A stretch of 64,000 bases of DNA from Rhodopseudomonas sp. (GCA_016124795.1 WGNB01000027.1:1-64000), one strand, 5' to 3'; numbered from the stretch's first letter, positions 12,997-22,055 are shown. The notes: generated by a model from the sequence alone, not told the origin. Made by a program: numbers and translations.

Positions 12997-13689
12997 TTAC
13001 TTCGCGGCTTGATGCTGGCGTCCGAGGAATTCAATGGTGCGGCTGCGCGCCAATTCGGCGGCGGCCGGCACATAAGCCGGACGGACATCGTTGCAGAAGG
13101 CGTGCCCGGCTTCATAGATGTGGTTTTCGGCCGAGGGGTAGGCCTTGAGCACCTGCGTGATGATCTCCGGCGTCGAGTTCGGGTCGGTCTTGGCGAAGTG
13201 GAACAGCAACGGACATTTCGGCTTCTGGTCGAGATAGGTCGGCAGCCGTGTGCCGTAGAACGCGATGGCGCCGCGCAGATTGAGTTCGGCTGCGGCGCGG
13301 ATGATGACGCCGCCGCCCCAGCAGAAGCCGAGCACCGATACGCCGTGCGGGCCTTGCACGCAGTCGACGGCGGCCGCGATGTCGAGCATGACCTTGTCGA
13401 GCGGCAGTCCATAGGCCATGTCGCGGCCGCGATCCGGCTCGCTGAACGGCACGACGGTGCCGGGCGCGACGCGGTCATAGACCGCCGGGATGATGGTGTC
13501 GTAGCCGTCCTGCGCGTAGGACCGCACCACGCCCCTGAGCTGGTCGGTCACGCCGAAGATTTCCTGCAGGATGACCAGGCCGCCCTTCTTGCCCTGGCGC
13601 GGCGCGGCGCGGAATGCCTCGAGCCCGTGGCCATCGGCGGCGGTCAATTTTTCGGTGGTCTCGACGATTTCGGCCGATGCGGCGGTCAT
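12997..13689 (-). CDS. dienelactone hydrolase family protein
   Basis: Alpha/beta hydrolase of the dienelactone hydrolase family, 230 residues. The nucleophile is the Cys in GFCWGGG (about 120-126), and GHAFCND near 197 holds the catalytic His; VILQEIFGVTDQLR and PAVYDR are family signatures. The ATG at 13689 gives a full-length family member. The family opens lactones such as dienelactone in aromatic degradation; with the neighbouring amidohydrolase it suggests a small ring-cleavage-product pathway, but the substrate is not determined. Confidence 0.9.
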   Translation of the reverse strand: MTAASAEIVETTEKLTAADGHGLEAFRAAPRQGKKGGLVILQEIFGVTDQLRGVVRSYAQDGYDTIIPAVYDRVAPGTVVPFSEPDRGRDMAYGLPLDKVMLDIAAAVDCVQGPHGVSVLGFCWGGGVIIRAAAELNLRGAIAFYGTRLPTYLDQKPKCPLLFHFAKTDPNSTPEIITQVLKAYPSAENHIYEAGHAFCNDVRPAYVPAAAELARSRTIEFLGRQHQAAK

Positions 13690-13991
13690 TGCGGCGTTTC
13701 CCTATGGCTGTGTGCGTTTCGCGCCGGACCATAGGGGAGCGGGCCGGCATCGCCAAAATCGATAATCGGTATGCTCTGCATTGACCGGATGAATGCCGGT
13801 GGGGACGGCGACTGCCGCGACATGGCGGCCTTGACGACCGCAACAACGGCATAAACCATCGGTCGTCCGCCTATATCAGGCCCGATCCCCTCATGCGTGC
13901 AGTTGTCGCCCGCCGTAATCGCTGATTGCCCGCCGGTGGCGTTCGCGGTAATTTATAATCGTGAAGTCCGGGATCGGCTTGGGAGAGTTGT
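13690..13991. promoter_or_regulatory. intergenic region before the kinase cluster
   Basis: 302 bases without a gene between the divergently read dienelactone hydrolase and the first kinase. A TATAAT hexamer at 13954-13959 could be the -10 element of the kinase cluster; no convincing -35 is visible. I see no open reading frame with coding character. Confidence 0.35.
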
Positions 13992-16061
13992 TTGCGTTTC
14001 TTGTCGCCTGGGAAAGTCCTGCGTCAGTACAAGATTCTCAAGGTGCTAGGGTCGGGCGGCTTTGGCATCACCTATCTCGTGCGCGATGAAACGCTCGACA
14101 AGCTGTTCGCCATCAAAGAGTATTTTCCTGACGATTTCGCCAGTCGTCGCGGTGGTACGATCAAGCCGGAGACCGCCAGCGTTGAGGACTTCGCCTGGGC
14201 CAAGCAGCTGTTCCTCGAAGAGGCGCGCATTTTGGCCCGCTTCGACCATCCCAATATCGTCAAGGTGGTGCAGATCTTCGAGGCGAATAACACCGCTTAT
14301 ATGGTCCAGGATTACGAGAGCGGCCGGGACCTCAAGGTCTGGCTTGAGGAAATCGCCGACGCGCCGACGCAGGACGAATTGGATTGCATCGTCGAGCCGT
14401 TGCTGGTGGCGTTGAAGCTCATTCATCGCAACGAGCTGCTGCACCGCGATGTTGCGCCGGACAACATCTATATCCGTGATGATGGCACGCCGGTCCTGCT
14501 GGACTTCGGGTCGGCCAAGGATGCGCTGGCGCAGCGAACAAAGAATATCTCGGCGGTTGTCAAGCCCGGTTATTCGCCTCCGGAGCTCTATTCGTCGCGC
14601 GGCCGCAATCAGGGCCCCTGGTCGGATAATTATTCGCTGGCGGCGACGTTATATTTCCTCATCACCGGCGAGCGTCCGCAGGAAGCCACTGAGCGGTTGT
14701 TGACCGATCAATTGGTGCCAGTGGCCGCCACCGCCGCGGCCGGTCATTATCGGCCGGCTTTTCTCGACGCTATCGACTGGGCCTTGAAGCTTTCGCCGCA
14801 AGATCGTCCGCAAACAATCGAAGATTGGGCCGCGGCGCTCTTTGCGCAAGGCGTGCCGGCGAGTGTCGACTTGTCCGCGCCGTCCGGCGGGACAAAGGCC
14901 GACAGTCGCAAGAGCGCCCCGGTCACCCCAGCGGCGCGGAAGATTGAGCCCCTCGAAGCCGGCATTGCCGAGGTTGTCGATGCGGTCGCCAAATCGGCGC
15001 ACAGCAAATCCGCTGAAACAATCGCTGAGACTGCTGCAACGGCTGCCGCCGCCGGCGCTTCGTTGCCGGCCGCGCCGGTGTCGCTAGTCGTCCCGCCAGT
15101 CAAGCGGTCGGCGGGTTTCAGAACGGCACTGTTGCTACTCGCCGCGCTCGTGCCATTGATTATAGGCATTGGACTTTGGGGCCACGCTGGCGGCGGCGAC
15201 CCGCCGCCCCGCACCGTTCGCGAAACGTCGCCTGTGTCGTCGCTCACGCCGGCCGAAGTGCAGTTGAGATCTGAGAAGCAGGCGTTCTATGCTGCCACCG
15301 GCAATCAAGCCTTGCTCGAGCAATATCTCGATACGTGCCAGATCTGCGCTTACAAGGCCGAAGCTCAGAAGGCGGTCGCTGTTATCAAGAGAGATCTCGC
15401 GGCAGTGGTGGAGCAGACCGCCTATCGGGCCGCGCAAGGCCATGGCGGCCTTCTCAAGCGCTACTTGCGCGACTGTAGCCTGTGCCAATACCAGACCGCG
15501 GCGCAAGACGAGCTCGCTAGACTCGATCTGGCCGAGTATCACGCCGCGCGCGGCAGCGTCGAGCGTCTTCGCGCTTATGTCAAAGACTGCAACAGCTGCG
15601 GATCGCTGGATGCCGCCAAGGCTGACATTGTAGCGCTGTTGACCGCCATTAGTGGTCAAATGGGTGGGCAGGGCGGTCCATCCGTCCCGGTTAATTACTG
15701 GTCGGCGAATGGTTCGGTTATTCAGGCGGTTCCTTACGACAAGGATCCCGGCCGCCGGACGTATAATTATCAGATCCCGAGCGCGGACCAGCGTTCTCAG
15801 GGCGTACAACCCGGCAGCCTGTTCTTCGAGGGCCGGCGCGTCGACAAGGAATACAAAGGCGTCGCCTATCAGTATTCGAGTCGGTGCGGGCGGTTGCAGT
15901 ATCCGGTGGCGGGAACGATTTCCGAAGACGAACGCAGCGTCTCGCTGACGGGCGCGGCGCCGGTGCCGGACGTGAACTGCAACGTCGCTTACTATGAAAA
16001 CCGGCAACTCGTCCTCGTCTATCACGATAAGGAAGATAACTGGGGCCGGCCGATCAAATAG
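13992..16061 (+). CDS. membrane Ser/Thr protein kinase with CxxC repeats (STK1)
   Basis: Hanks-type kinase, 689 residues. The cytoplasmic kinase domain (about 10-280) has the glycine loop GSGGFGITYLV, the lysine in FAIKEYFP near 42, the catalytic loop HRDVAPDN near 151 and DFGSAK near 171. The catalytic-loop position that is usually Lys (HRDxKPxN) is Ala. An Ala/Pro-rich linker leads to one membrane segment (about 377-397). The outer part holds three repeats of about 40-50 residues, each with a CxxC pair at 449/452, 495/498 and 533/536, then an unknown domain of about 120 residues. The TTG start is preceded by GGGAGAG and aligns with the N-termini of the two sister kinases. First gene of the phospho-signalling cluster; the ligand is unknown. 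Confidence 0.9.
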   Translation: MRFLSPGKVLRQYKILKVLGSGGFGITYLVRDETLDKLFAIKEYFPDDFASRRGGTIKPETASVEDFAWAKQLFLEEARILARFDHPNIVKVVQIFEANNTAYMVQDYESGRDLKVWLEEIADAPTQDELDCIVEPLLVALKLIHRNELLHRDVAPDNIYIRDDGTPVLLDFGSAKDALAQRTKNISAVVKPGYSPPELYSSRGRNQGPWSDNYSLAATLYFLITGERPQEATERLLTDQLVPVAATAAAGHYRPAFLDAIDWALKLSPQDRPQTIEDWAAALFAQGVPASVDLSAPSGGTKADSRKSAPVTPAARKIEPLEAGIAEVVDAVAKSAHSKSAETIAETAATAAAAGASLPAAPVSLVVPPVKRSAGFRTALLLLAALVPLIIGIGLWGHAGGGDPPPRTVRETSPVSSLTPAEVQLRSEKQAFYAATGNQALLEQYLDTCQICAYKAEAQKAVAVIKRDLAAVVEQTAYRAAQGHGGLLKRYLRDCSLCQYQTAAQDELARLDLAEYHAARGSVERLRAYVKDCNSCGSLDAAKADIVALLTAISGQMGGQGGPSVPVNYWSANGSVIQAVPYDKDPGRRTYNYQIPSADQRSQGVQPGSLFFEGRRVDKEYKGVAYQYSSRCGRLQYPVAGTISEDERSVSLTGAAPVPDVNCNVAYYENRQLVLVYHDKEDNWGRPIK

Positions 16062-16122
16062 ATGGGCATCGACGTCGACGGCCCGGATTTCCGATCCATT
16101 GTGCCGCGATTTTGGGGTGGGT

Positions 16123-18195
16123 ATGGCGGTGCAGGAATTGCAGTCCGGGACGATGCTGCGTCAGTACAAGGTCCAGAAGGTCCTTGGCGCCGGCGGTTTC
16201 GCGGTCACCTATCTGGTCGAGGACGAGAAGCTCGGTCGCTTATACGCCATCAAGGAGTACTTCCCGGAAGCCTTCGCGCACCGGGCCGGCAAGGCGGTCA
16301 AGCCTAACGCCGCGAATGTCGACGACTTCATCTGGGGCAAGGAGCGGTTTCTCAGCGAGGCGCGCGTGCTCGCGCGCTTTCGCCATCCCAATATCGTCGG
16401 CGTTACGCAGATATTCGAGCTGAATGGCACGGCCTATATGGTTCTCGAATATCGGCGAGGACGCAGCTTCAAGGACTGGCTCGCCGAACTCGGCCGGCCG
16501 CCGACCCAGGCCGAACTCGATGCCATTGCCGAACCGGTCCTTAGTGCCCTGGAGACTATCCATCGTAATGATTTGTTGCACCGGGATATTGCGCCCGACA
16601 ACGTCTATGTCTGCGACGACGGGACGCCGTTGTTGCTTGACTTCGGTTCGGCGCGTGAAGCGATCGCACAGCGCAGCAAGGTGCTGTCGGCGATCGTCAA
16701 GTCGGGCTATTCGCCGGCCGAACAATACTCGACCCGAGGCACCGGTCAGGGCCCGTGGTCGGATATTTATGCTTTTGCCGCGACGCTTTATCAGGCGGTG
16801 GCGGGAGAGCACCCGGAGGAGGCGACCGATCGGCTGTTGACCGATAGTTACGTTCCGGCGCGTCAGGCGGCGAAGGGTGAGTTCAGGCTTGGGTTTCTCG
16901 AGGCGATCGATTGGGGTCTGAAACTGTCGCCGCAGGATCGCCCACAATCGGTGGCCGATTGGCGATCGTCTTTGTTGGGCGGCGCGACGCCCGCGCAAGA
17001 TAGCCCCGCGCCGGCGGCCGCTGCGGATCGGGCCGCGCCAGTGCAGTCCGCGGAACTTGCCGGCGCCTCGCCACGCCCATCGAGCACCGGGAAGAGCCGC
17101 AGCAAGGTCAGCATAACGGCCTATGCCGCAGCCGCGCTATTGTTGATCGGCGCGGGCCTGACCTGGCTTAATCTCGACGCGCCGCCTCCCGATGCGACGC
17201 CTGAGGCAAAGCGGGCTGCGACCCGAATTGACGTCAAACCGTCGACACCGCCGCCGATGTCACAGCCGGTCGAGCCGTCTGTCGTGACGAAGAAAGTGGA
17301 CGACACCGCCGAGCGCGAGGACGCCATTTTCGCGTCGGCGGTCGGCGATATCGACAGACTGAACACTTATCTGACGACCTGCCGGCTTTGTGCGCATGCC
17401 GCCGCCGCGCGCAGCCAGATCGCCGATTTGCGGGAGAAGGCGCGCCTCGCCGAGCTGCAAGCCCGCTATTTCAATCTGCGGATCTGCAACCAGACCGGCT
17501 ATGCCGCCGCGACCGCGATTGCCGGCCACAAGGAGGTTGGGTCGGTCTGGTCGGTCGTCGGTTGGCGCGTCGTCGATGCCAATTCTTGCCGTGTCGTCGG
17601 ACGGTTTGCCAAGGGCAAAGTCTATACCATGGCGCTCGTGCATAATGACTTGCGCGGCTGGTTTGGCAATGACACCAAGCAGTGCGTCGAGTTTCCCGGG
17701 CCTTTCGACCGGACGATCGACAAGAGTACAACTTGTCCTGCGACCGGCAAGGTCTTTGGCTTTGTCGAGCAGACCGTGACGACGAGCGATCACACTTGGT
17801 ATATCAGCGGCGAGCCGACGATCCCGGACACGGCCTATTTCAACTTCGAAGTCTGTAACCGCAGCCGCTGGCAGACCCGCGTTGCCGTGATGGGGCGCAA
17901 GAACCCGCTGACCGCCGATTGGACGGTCGAAGGCTGGTTTCCAATCGAACCGAACGCTTGCGGCATCATCGGAAGATATGCACGCAGCAAAATTTACAGT
18001 GTCGCGCTCGTTCGCAACAAGCCGGGCATGAAGACGAGCGGCAAGGATATCAAGCTTTGTGTCGAATTTCCCGGGCCGTTTCATCGACTCAATACGCCGA
18101 AATACAAATGCCGTCCCAATGAGCGGCTGGAATCGTTCGAGTTAATTGACGTTGGGCAGGCCAGCAAATTCACGCTGAATTTGAACGCGAACTAG
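16123..18195 (+). CDS. membrane Ser/Thr protein kinase with DUF1036-like repeats (STK2)
   Basis: Hanks-type kinase, 690 residues, a paralogue of STK1. The kinase domain (about 13-282) has GAGGFAVTYLVED, YAIKEYFP, HRDIAPDN near 152 and DFGSAR. A membrane segment lies at about 331-350. The outer part has one copy of the CxxC repeat seen in STK1 (Cys 420/423), then two related domains (about 450-550 and 570-675), each starting with a CN(Q/R)(T/S) motif and containing VGRFAKGKVYTMALV or IGRYARSKIYSVALV and CVEFPGPF; they resemble DUF1036. The ATG at 16123 follows GGGGTGGGT; the open frame runs back further, but those codons overlap the end of STK1. It probably senses a periplasmic signal; the signal is unknown. 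Confidence 0.9.
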   Translation: MAVQELQSGTMLRQYKVQKVLGAGGFAVTYLVEDEKLGRLYAIKEYFPEAFAHRAGKAVKPNAANVDDFIWGKERFLSEARVLARFRHPNIVGVTQIFELNGTAYMVLEYRRGRSFKDWLAELGRPPTQAELDAIAEPVLSALETIHRNDLLHRDIAPDNVYVCDDGTPLLLDFGSAREAIAQRSKVLSAIVKSGYSPAEQYSTRGTGQGPWSDIYAFAATLYQAVAGEHPEEATDRLLTDSYVPARQAAKGEFRLGFLEAIDWGLKLSPQDRPQSVADWRSSLLGGATPAQDSPAPAAAADRAAPVQSAELAGASPRPSSTGKSRSKVSITAYAAAALLLIGAGLTWLNLDAPPPDATPEAKRAATRIDVKPSTPPPMSQPVEPSVVTKKVDDTAEREDAIFASAVGDIDRLNTYLTTCRLCAHAAAARSQIADLREKARLAELQARYFNLRICNQTGYAAATAIAGHKEVGSVWSVVGWRVVDANSCRVVGRFAKGKVYTMALVHNDLRGWFGNDTKQCVEFPGPFDRTIDKSTTCPATGKVFGFVEQTVTTSDHTWYISGEPTIPDTAYFNFEVCNRSRWQTRVAVMGRKNPLTADWTVEGWFPIEPNACGIIGRYARSKIYSVALVRNKPGMKTSGKDIKLCVEFPGPFHRLNTPKYKCRPNERLESFELIDVGQASKFTLNLNAN

Positions 18196-18247
18196 ATTTG
18201 CGCCTGCGATTTGTTGTTATGATCGGCTGCACCTTGGGGGGAGCGGC

Positions 18248-18952
18248 ATGGCGAGCAAGGACGATTGGGCCCAGAAGCTGATGCTTGGCGGTCTGGCCGG
18301 CGTGGTGCTCTGCGTCCTGTGGTGGGCGATGTTTTACTCCCGGGTGATTGCGTTCACGGGCGGTGGTGCGCGCGATTTCAGTCAGGTGGCGGGCTGTCTG
18401 ATTTATTCGTCGGCGCCGTGCGTTATCATCAAAGGTATTTCCAGCCTGGTCGGCTATTGGCCTTACGAGCCGTTCTTTTTGTGGCTGTCGGGTGGTGTGT
18501 TCGCGGTTGGCGCGATCCTGCGTTCGGGCCAGGCTCAAGACAAGGTTCGGTCCGCTGACGGCGCCATGGGATTGAATCGAATGTCCTCAATGGGCCAGTC
18601 GGCGACGACAAAGCCATCATCGCCGCTGGCTCCTGATCCCGCCGTGGCTAGCTGGCTTGTGTCCGCCATCCTGTCGGATGGGCAGATTCTGAAGTTCGAT
18701 ATCAACCGGGACGCGCCCTACAAGATCGTCGGCCGGGATCCAAACCAGGCCGACGTCGTCATTGCCGATGACGCCATTTCGCGTGCGCACGCACGGATCG
18801 AATGGCGTGACGGCGATTTGTGGGTCGCGGACCTCAAATCGACCAACGGGACCAAAGTGGGTAATCGCGCCGTGGGCGCCGAGCCGCAACGATTATATCC
18901 GTCCGACAAATTACAGCTAGGCCCAGTCGTTTTTACGATATCGACAGCTTGA
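18248..18952 (+). CDS. membrane-anchored FHA domain protein (FHA1)
   Basis: 234-residue protein with two or three hydrophobic segments in its N-terminal half (about 14-37, 50-66 and 76-97) and a C-terminal FHA domain (about 150-234). The phosphothreonine-binding residues are intact: VGRD, SRAHARIEW and STNGTKVG. The FHA domain faces the cytoplasm if the segments are arranged as expected, so it could dock phosphorylated kinases from this cluster at the membrane. It starts 52 bp after STK2, with a GGGGGAGCGGC stretch before the ATG. Confidence 0.88.
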   Translation: MASKDDWAQKLMLGGLAGVVLCVLWWAMFYSRVIAFTGGGARDFSQVAGCLIYSSAPCVIIKGISSLVGYWPYEPFFLWLSGGVFAVGAILRSGQAQDKVRSADGAMGLNRMSSMGQSATTKPSSPLAPDPAVASWLVSAILSDGQILKFDINRDAPYKIVGRDPNQADVVIADDAISRAHARIEWRDGDLWVADLKSTNGTKVGNRAVGAEPQRLYPSDKLQLGPVVFTISTA

Positions 18953-18994
18953 CCGGGACGATCTCGGTTGGGTGGACGATCGCATTCGCTCGAA

Positions 18995-19008
18995 TGTAAG
19001 AAATTACA
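18995..19008. promoter_or_regulatory. inverted repeat, possible operator
   Basis: TGTAAGAAATTACA has perfect 5-bp arms (TGTAA / TTACA) in an AT-rich stretch of an otherwise GC-rich region, 137 bp before the small exported protein gene at 19145. Confidence 0.4.
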
Positions 19009-19068
19009 AACAATAACAGAGAGTTGCGTAATTAGTCCTGTTTCTAGGAGCGGTTGCCAGAGTGCCGG

Positions 19069-19086
19069 CTCTAAATCAATTTAGAG
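19069..19086. promoter_or_regulatory. perfect inverted repeat, possible operator
   Basis: CTCTAAATCAATTTAGAG has perfect 8-bp arms and a 2-nt centre, 59 bp before the ATG at 19145. Its position and AT-rich character fit an operator or promoter-proximal element for the small exported protein gene and possibly the rest of the cluster. Confidence 0.5.
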
Positions 19087-19144
19087 TTGCGCGCCCGGAC
19101 GGAACTCCGATATTGTCCAAATACCGTCTGGAGGGGGACATGTC

Positions 19145-19516
19145 ATGAATTCATTCCGTACGCAGGGAGCTGTGGCGTTGGTCGTGGCGGCCGTTTTTGC
19201 CGCGACGACTGTTGCGATGCCGACCCGGGCGCATGCCGGCAACTACGGCGGCGCGCTTGCGGCTGGCATTATCGGCGGCGCCGTGCTTGGCATCATCGCC
19301 AGTCAGGCGGCGAAGGCTAATCGGGCTCCGGCCGTATCGCATCACCGGACGCGAAAGGCCAAGGCCAAAGCGCCGGCCCCCGCCAAGCAAGAGGCTCAGG
19401 TGCAGACCCAGGCCCAGGTCGTGCGCCAGTCGCCGCCGCCGATGACGTCCGATCCTTTCAAGGGCGTCGCTCCGGCCGCGGTGCCGGCTTCGTCGGTGAG
19501 CCCGACCTCGTTCTGA
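19145..19516 (+). CDS. small exported Gly/Ala-rich hypothetical protein
   Basis: 123-residue protein of unknown function. A signal peptide ends around AHA (about 30), followed by a glycine/alanine-rich hydrophobic patch (YGGALAAGIIGGAVLGIIA) of the glycine-zipper type and a basic, Pro/Gln/Ala-rich tail. Such proteins often sit in or on membranes. It has its own upstream palindromes and lies inside the kinase/FHA cluster, so it may be an output or a substrate; that is inference. Confidence 0.7.
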   Translation: MNSFRTQGAVALVVAAVFAATTVAMPTRAHAGNYGGALAAGIIGGAVLGIIASQAAKANRAPAVSHHRTRKAKAKAPAPAKQEAQVQTQAQVVRQSPPPMTSDPFKGVAPAAVPASSVSPTSF

Positions 19517-19527
19517 TTGGCAATTGT

Positions 19528-19549
19528 CGCGCCGCTACGCTTCGGCGCG
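19528..19549. terminator. hairpin after the small exported protein gene
   Basis: A perfect 7-bp stem (CGCGCCG / CGGCGCG) with an 8-nt loop, 11 bp after the stop codon. There is no T-run, so termination is only possible. The rest of the 255-bp gap to the next gene shows no coding sequence. Confidence 0.4.
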
Positions 19550-19771
19550 TTCGGATGACGAGGCCCTTGTGACGCCAGCGCTTTGCGCATCCATCGCGGA
19601 GCGCGACGTCGGTTTGGCCTTGCGGCAACCCCTAACGTCATCTCGATCGCGTTACCTCGTTTGCGTCACTGCTAGTTCGGATTGAGCGGGCATCGTCGGG
19701 GACTTGTCGCCCGCACTTTCCAATCGTGGCGTCATCTTTGTTCAGCATCGTCTGGTATCGAGTGTGTCAAT

Positions 19772-20611
19772 ATGCGACCCGATCAGAAGAACGAAGTCTT
19801 GGTGTTGTATCTCGGGTATTTTGTCACCCTGGCTTTCGGCCTTATTCCCAGCATCAGTTATTACGCCATCGGCGCTTTGGTCTTGCAGGCGTTTTATGCG
19901 CTCATTCGCTATATGAGCGCGAACGAGCCGGTGTTCCGCTCGCATCTTCATAATTATCTGCTCGGTGTCGGCGTTTCCTTCGTGGTTATTCTCGTTCTTG
20001 TTATTCAGGCTCAGGCTCTCAATTTTGAGGTCATGAAGGCCTTGACCGGCGCCCTGTCCGGTTCGGTTTACAGATACGACTCGGCGATCCCCTTCGGCTA
20101 TGTCGCCTTCATGTTAATTGCCGAGGTGATATTCGCGGTGTTCTGGCCGATCGTCCTGATTGCCCGTGGCCTCTACCTTCTTAATACCGGCGAGCCGATC
20201 TCGGCTGGCTTCCGCAAGGCAGCGATGGGCGGGTCCTATGGCGGCGGCGCCAAGACGGTTCTGTTTAACGGCCGCAACAATCCCTCTGGCGCAGGCGGGC
20301 AAGCAGCACAGACGGGCTATTTGCTGTCGGCCATTCTCGAAAGTGGCAATGTCGTTCGGTTTCAGGTGCCTAACGGTTCGTCGAAGGTCATCGGTCGGGG
20401 CAGTTCTTGCGATGTTGTGTTCGACGATCCGACCGTGTCGCGAACCCACGCGATGATCGAAGTCCGCGACGGTCAGGCCTTCATCAAGGATCTTGGGTCG
20501 ATGAGCGGCACCAAGGTCGGCGGACGTCCGGTAGGCTTCAATCCCGCCGAAATGCGCACGTCCGATACCCTGCAAATCGGTGCCGTCAACGTTACGATTT
20601 CCGCGCTCTAG
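19772..20611 (+). CDS. membrane-anchored FHA domain protein (FHA2)
   Basis: 279-residue protein with several membrane segments in the first half (about 9-50, 66-88 and 107-132) and a C-terminal FHA domain (about 190-279). The core reads VIGRGSSCDVVF, SRTHAMIEV and SMSGTKVG; the usual Asn of the last motif is Ser. The ATG at 19772 is chosen because the first hydrophobic helix follows closely; the open frame extends back to 19682 without a better start. It has the same architecture as the gene at 18248 but different membrane segments. Its stop lies 13 bp before the next gene. Confidence 0.86.
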   Translation: MRPDQKNEVLVLYLGYFVTLAFGLIPSISYYAIGALVLQAFYALIRYMSANEPVFRSHLHNYLLGVGVSFVVILVLVIQAQALNFEVMKALTGALSGSVYRYDSAIPFGYVAFMLIAEVIFAVFWPIVLIARGLYLLNTGEPISAGFRKAAMGGSYGGGAKTVLFNGRNNPSGAGGQAAQTGYLLSAILESGNVVRFQVPNGSSKVIGRGSSCDVVFDDPTVSRTHAMIEVRDGQAFIKDLGSMSGTKVGGRPVGFNPAEMRTSDTLQIGAVNVTISAL

Positions 20612-20624
20612 TGAGGCGTTCGCC

Positions 20625-22055
20625 ATGAACCGAATATCCCGCCTGGTCCTCGGGACGATACTCGCCACCGCCGGGTTATGGACGGCGTCGCCGGCGCTCG
20701 CCGAAACCAAGATTTCGCTATGCCGCGATGTTGCCGCCAAGGATGCGCAGAAATCCATCGTGCAATGCGAATTGCAATCCAGCGACGAGGTTAAGGTTGT
20801 CGGCGTGAAGGTTACCGGTGACGGCCGCAGCGCTGACGCTACTTACAAGCCCTACAGTGCGGCAGAGGTGCCGACGCCGGTTTTGCTGTTGTTGGACCGG
20901 TCTGTGTCGCGCGGCGAATTCAACCGGCTGCGCGCCGCCGCCGTACAGATCGTCGATGCCAATCTAAAAGGCGTGTCGTTCGGCGCTTATGGTTTCAGCC
21001 GTGATATGTTGGCGATCGCGCCGCTTGGCACGCCGCCGGCGACGATCAAACTCGCCCTCGACTCGGTCAATCAGCAATCGATCACCCCGGAATTGTTGAA
21101 AAATATTGTCGAAGCCTTGCCGTTGCTCGCGGCCGCGCCAGGGGATCGCAAGATCATGGTGGTGCTGTCGAATGGCGATGTTCAGGACACCGCCTATTCG
21201 ATTCCGGAGATATCTGCCAAGCTGAAGCAAGCCAATGTCACGCTGATTGGCATCGCGCCGGGAAGCTCGGCCGATGACATCACCAACGCGCAAAGCCTGC
21301 GTCGACTTGCCCAGGAGACCTATGGCGAATTTCTGACCGTCCGCCGCGGCGCTGCCGCGCGCGTCAAGGATCTGCTTGCCAAAGGTGGCTCGATCTCCTT
21401 TCAGCCGATCGCCACCGATATGACGATCAAGGCTGACATCGACGGCGGCAAGCCGGTGTCCCTGGCCTATAAAACCGCGCTGGCGCCGAGCCCGGATGCG
21501 GTTGCGGCGACCGAGCCGGAAGCAAAGCCGATCGATTTCACGCGTCCCGGTGAAGTTTTCGATGCCTTCCGGGCCTGGTTGCAGGCCGGCACCCGCAATC
21601 AACTGATTTTCGCCGGCGGCGTTCTGGCGCTGGTGCTTGCGCTGTTGTTGATCGCCAAACTGGCGGCGCGCCGGCATGCTCCGGACATCGTCCCCGACTT
21701 CAGCGCGGCTACCACGGCGCCGGACGCGCCCACCGCGCCAGTCGAGGTCAAGCCGGTGTTTGGTTGGCTTGAATTCCTCGACGGCAATCAGACCCGTGAG
21801 CCTATCCGTTCGCGCGCGACCCGCATTGGCCGGTCGTCCGACAACGATATCGTGCTGAAGAATACCAGTGTGCATCGCCAGCATGCCGTTATCCGCGAAG
21901 ATCCGGGCGGCGGTCTGGTCATTGTCGACATGGACACGGCCAACGGTATCAAAGTGAACGAGGAGTGGGTCAAAAGCGCCCGGCTCAAACAGGGCGACGT
22001 CATCGAACTGGGTGAAGTGCGGATGCGCTTTACCCAACCGCACTCCAATACTTGA
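20625..22055 (+). CDS. exported VWA-like domain / TM / FHA protein (FHA3)
   Basis: 476-residue protein. A signal peptide (about 1-24) is followed by an exported VWA-like domain (about 75-260) with a DRSVS sequence near residue 90 that fits the DxSxS metal site, and MVVLSNGDVQD further on. One membrane segment (about 326-346) leads to a cytoplasmic FHA domain (about 390-470: IGRSSDNDIVL, VHRQHAVI, TANGIKVN). It would thus join a periplasmic adhesion-type domain to a phosphothreonine reader inside the cell. The ATG at 20625 follows GAGGCG. It overlaps or abuts the next gene, so the two are coupled. Confidence 0.85.
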   Translation: MNRISRLVLGTILATAGLWTASPALAETKISLCRDVAAKDAQKSIVQCELQSSDEVKVVGVKVTGDGRSADATYKPYSAAEVPTPVLLLLDRSVSRGEFNRLRAAAVQIVDANLKGVSFGAYGFSRDMLAIAPLGTPPATIKLALDSVNQQSITPELLKNIVEALPLLAAAPGDRKIMVVLSNGDVQDTAYSIPEISAKLKQANVTLIGIAPGSSADDITNAQSLRRLAQETYGEFLTVRRGAAARVKDLLAKGGSISFQPIATDMTIKADIDGGKPVSLAYKTALAPSPDAVAATEPEAKPIDFTRPGEVFDAFRAWLQAGTRNQLIFAGGVLALVLALLLIAKLAARRHAPDIVPDFSAATTAPDAPTAPVEVKPVFGWLEFLDGNQTREPIRSRATRIGRSSDNDIVLKNTSVHRQHAVIREDPGGGLVIVDMDTANGIKVNEEWVKSARLKQGDVIELGEVRMRFTQPHSNT

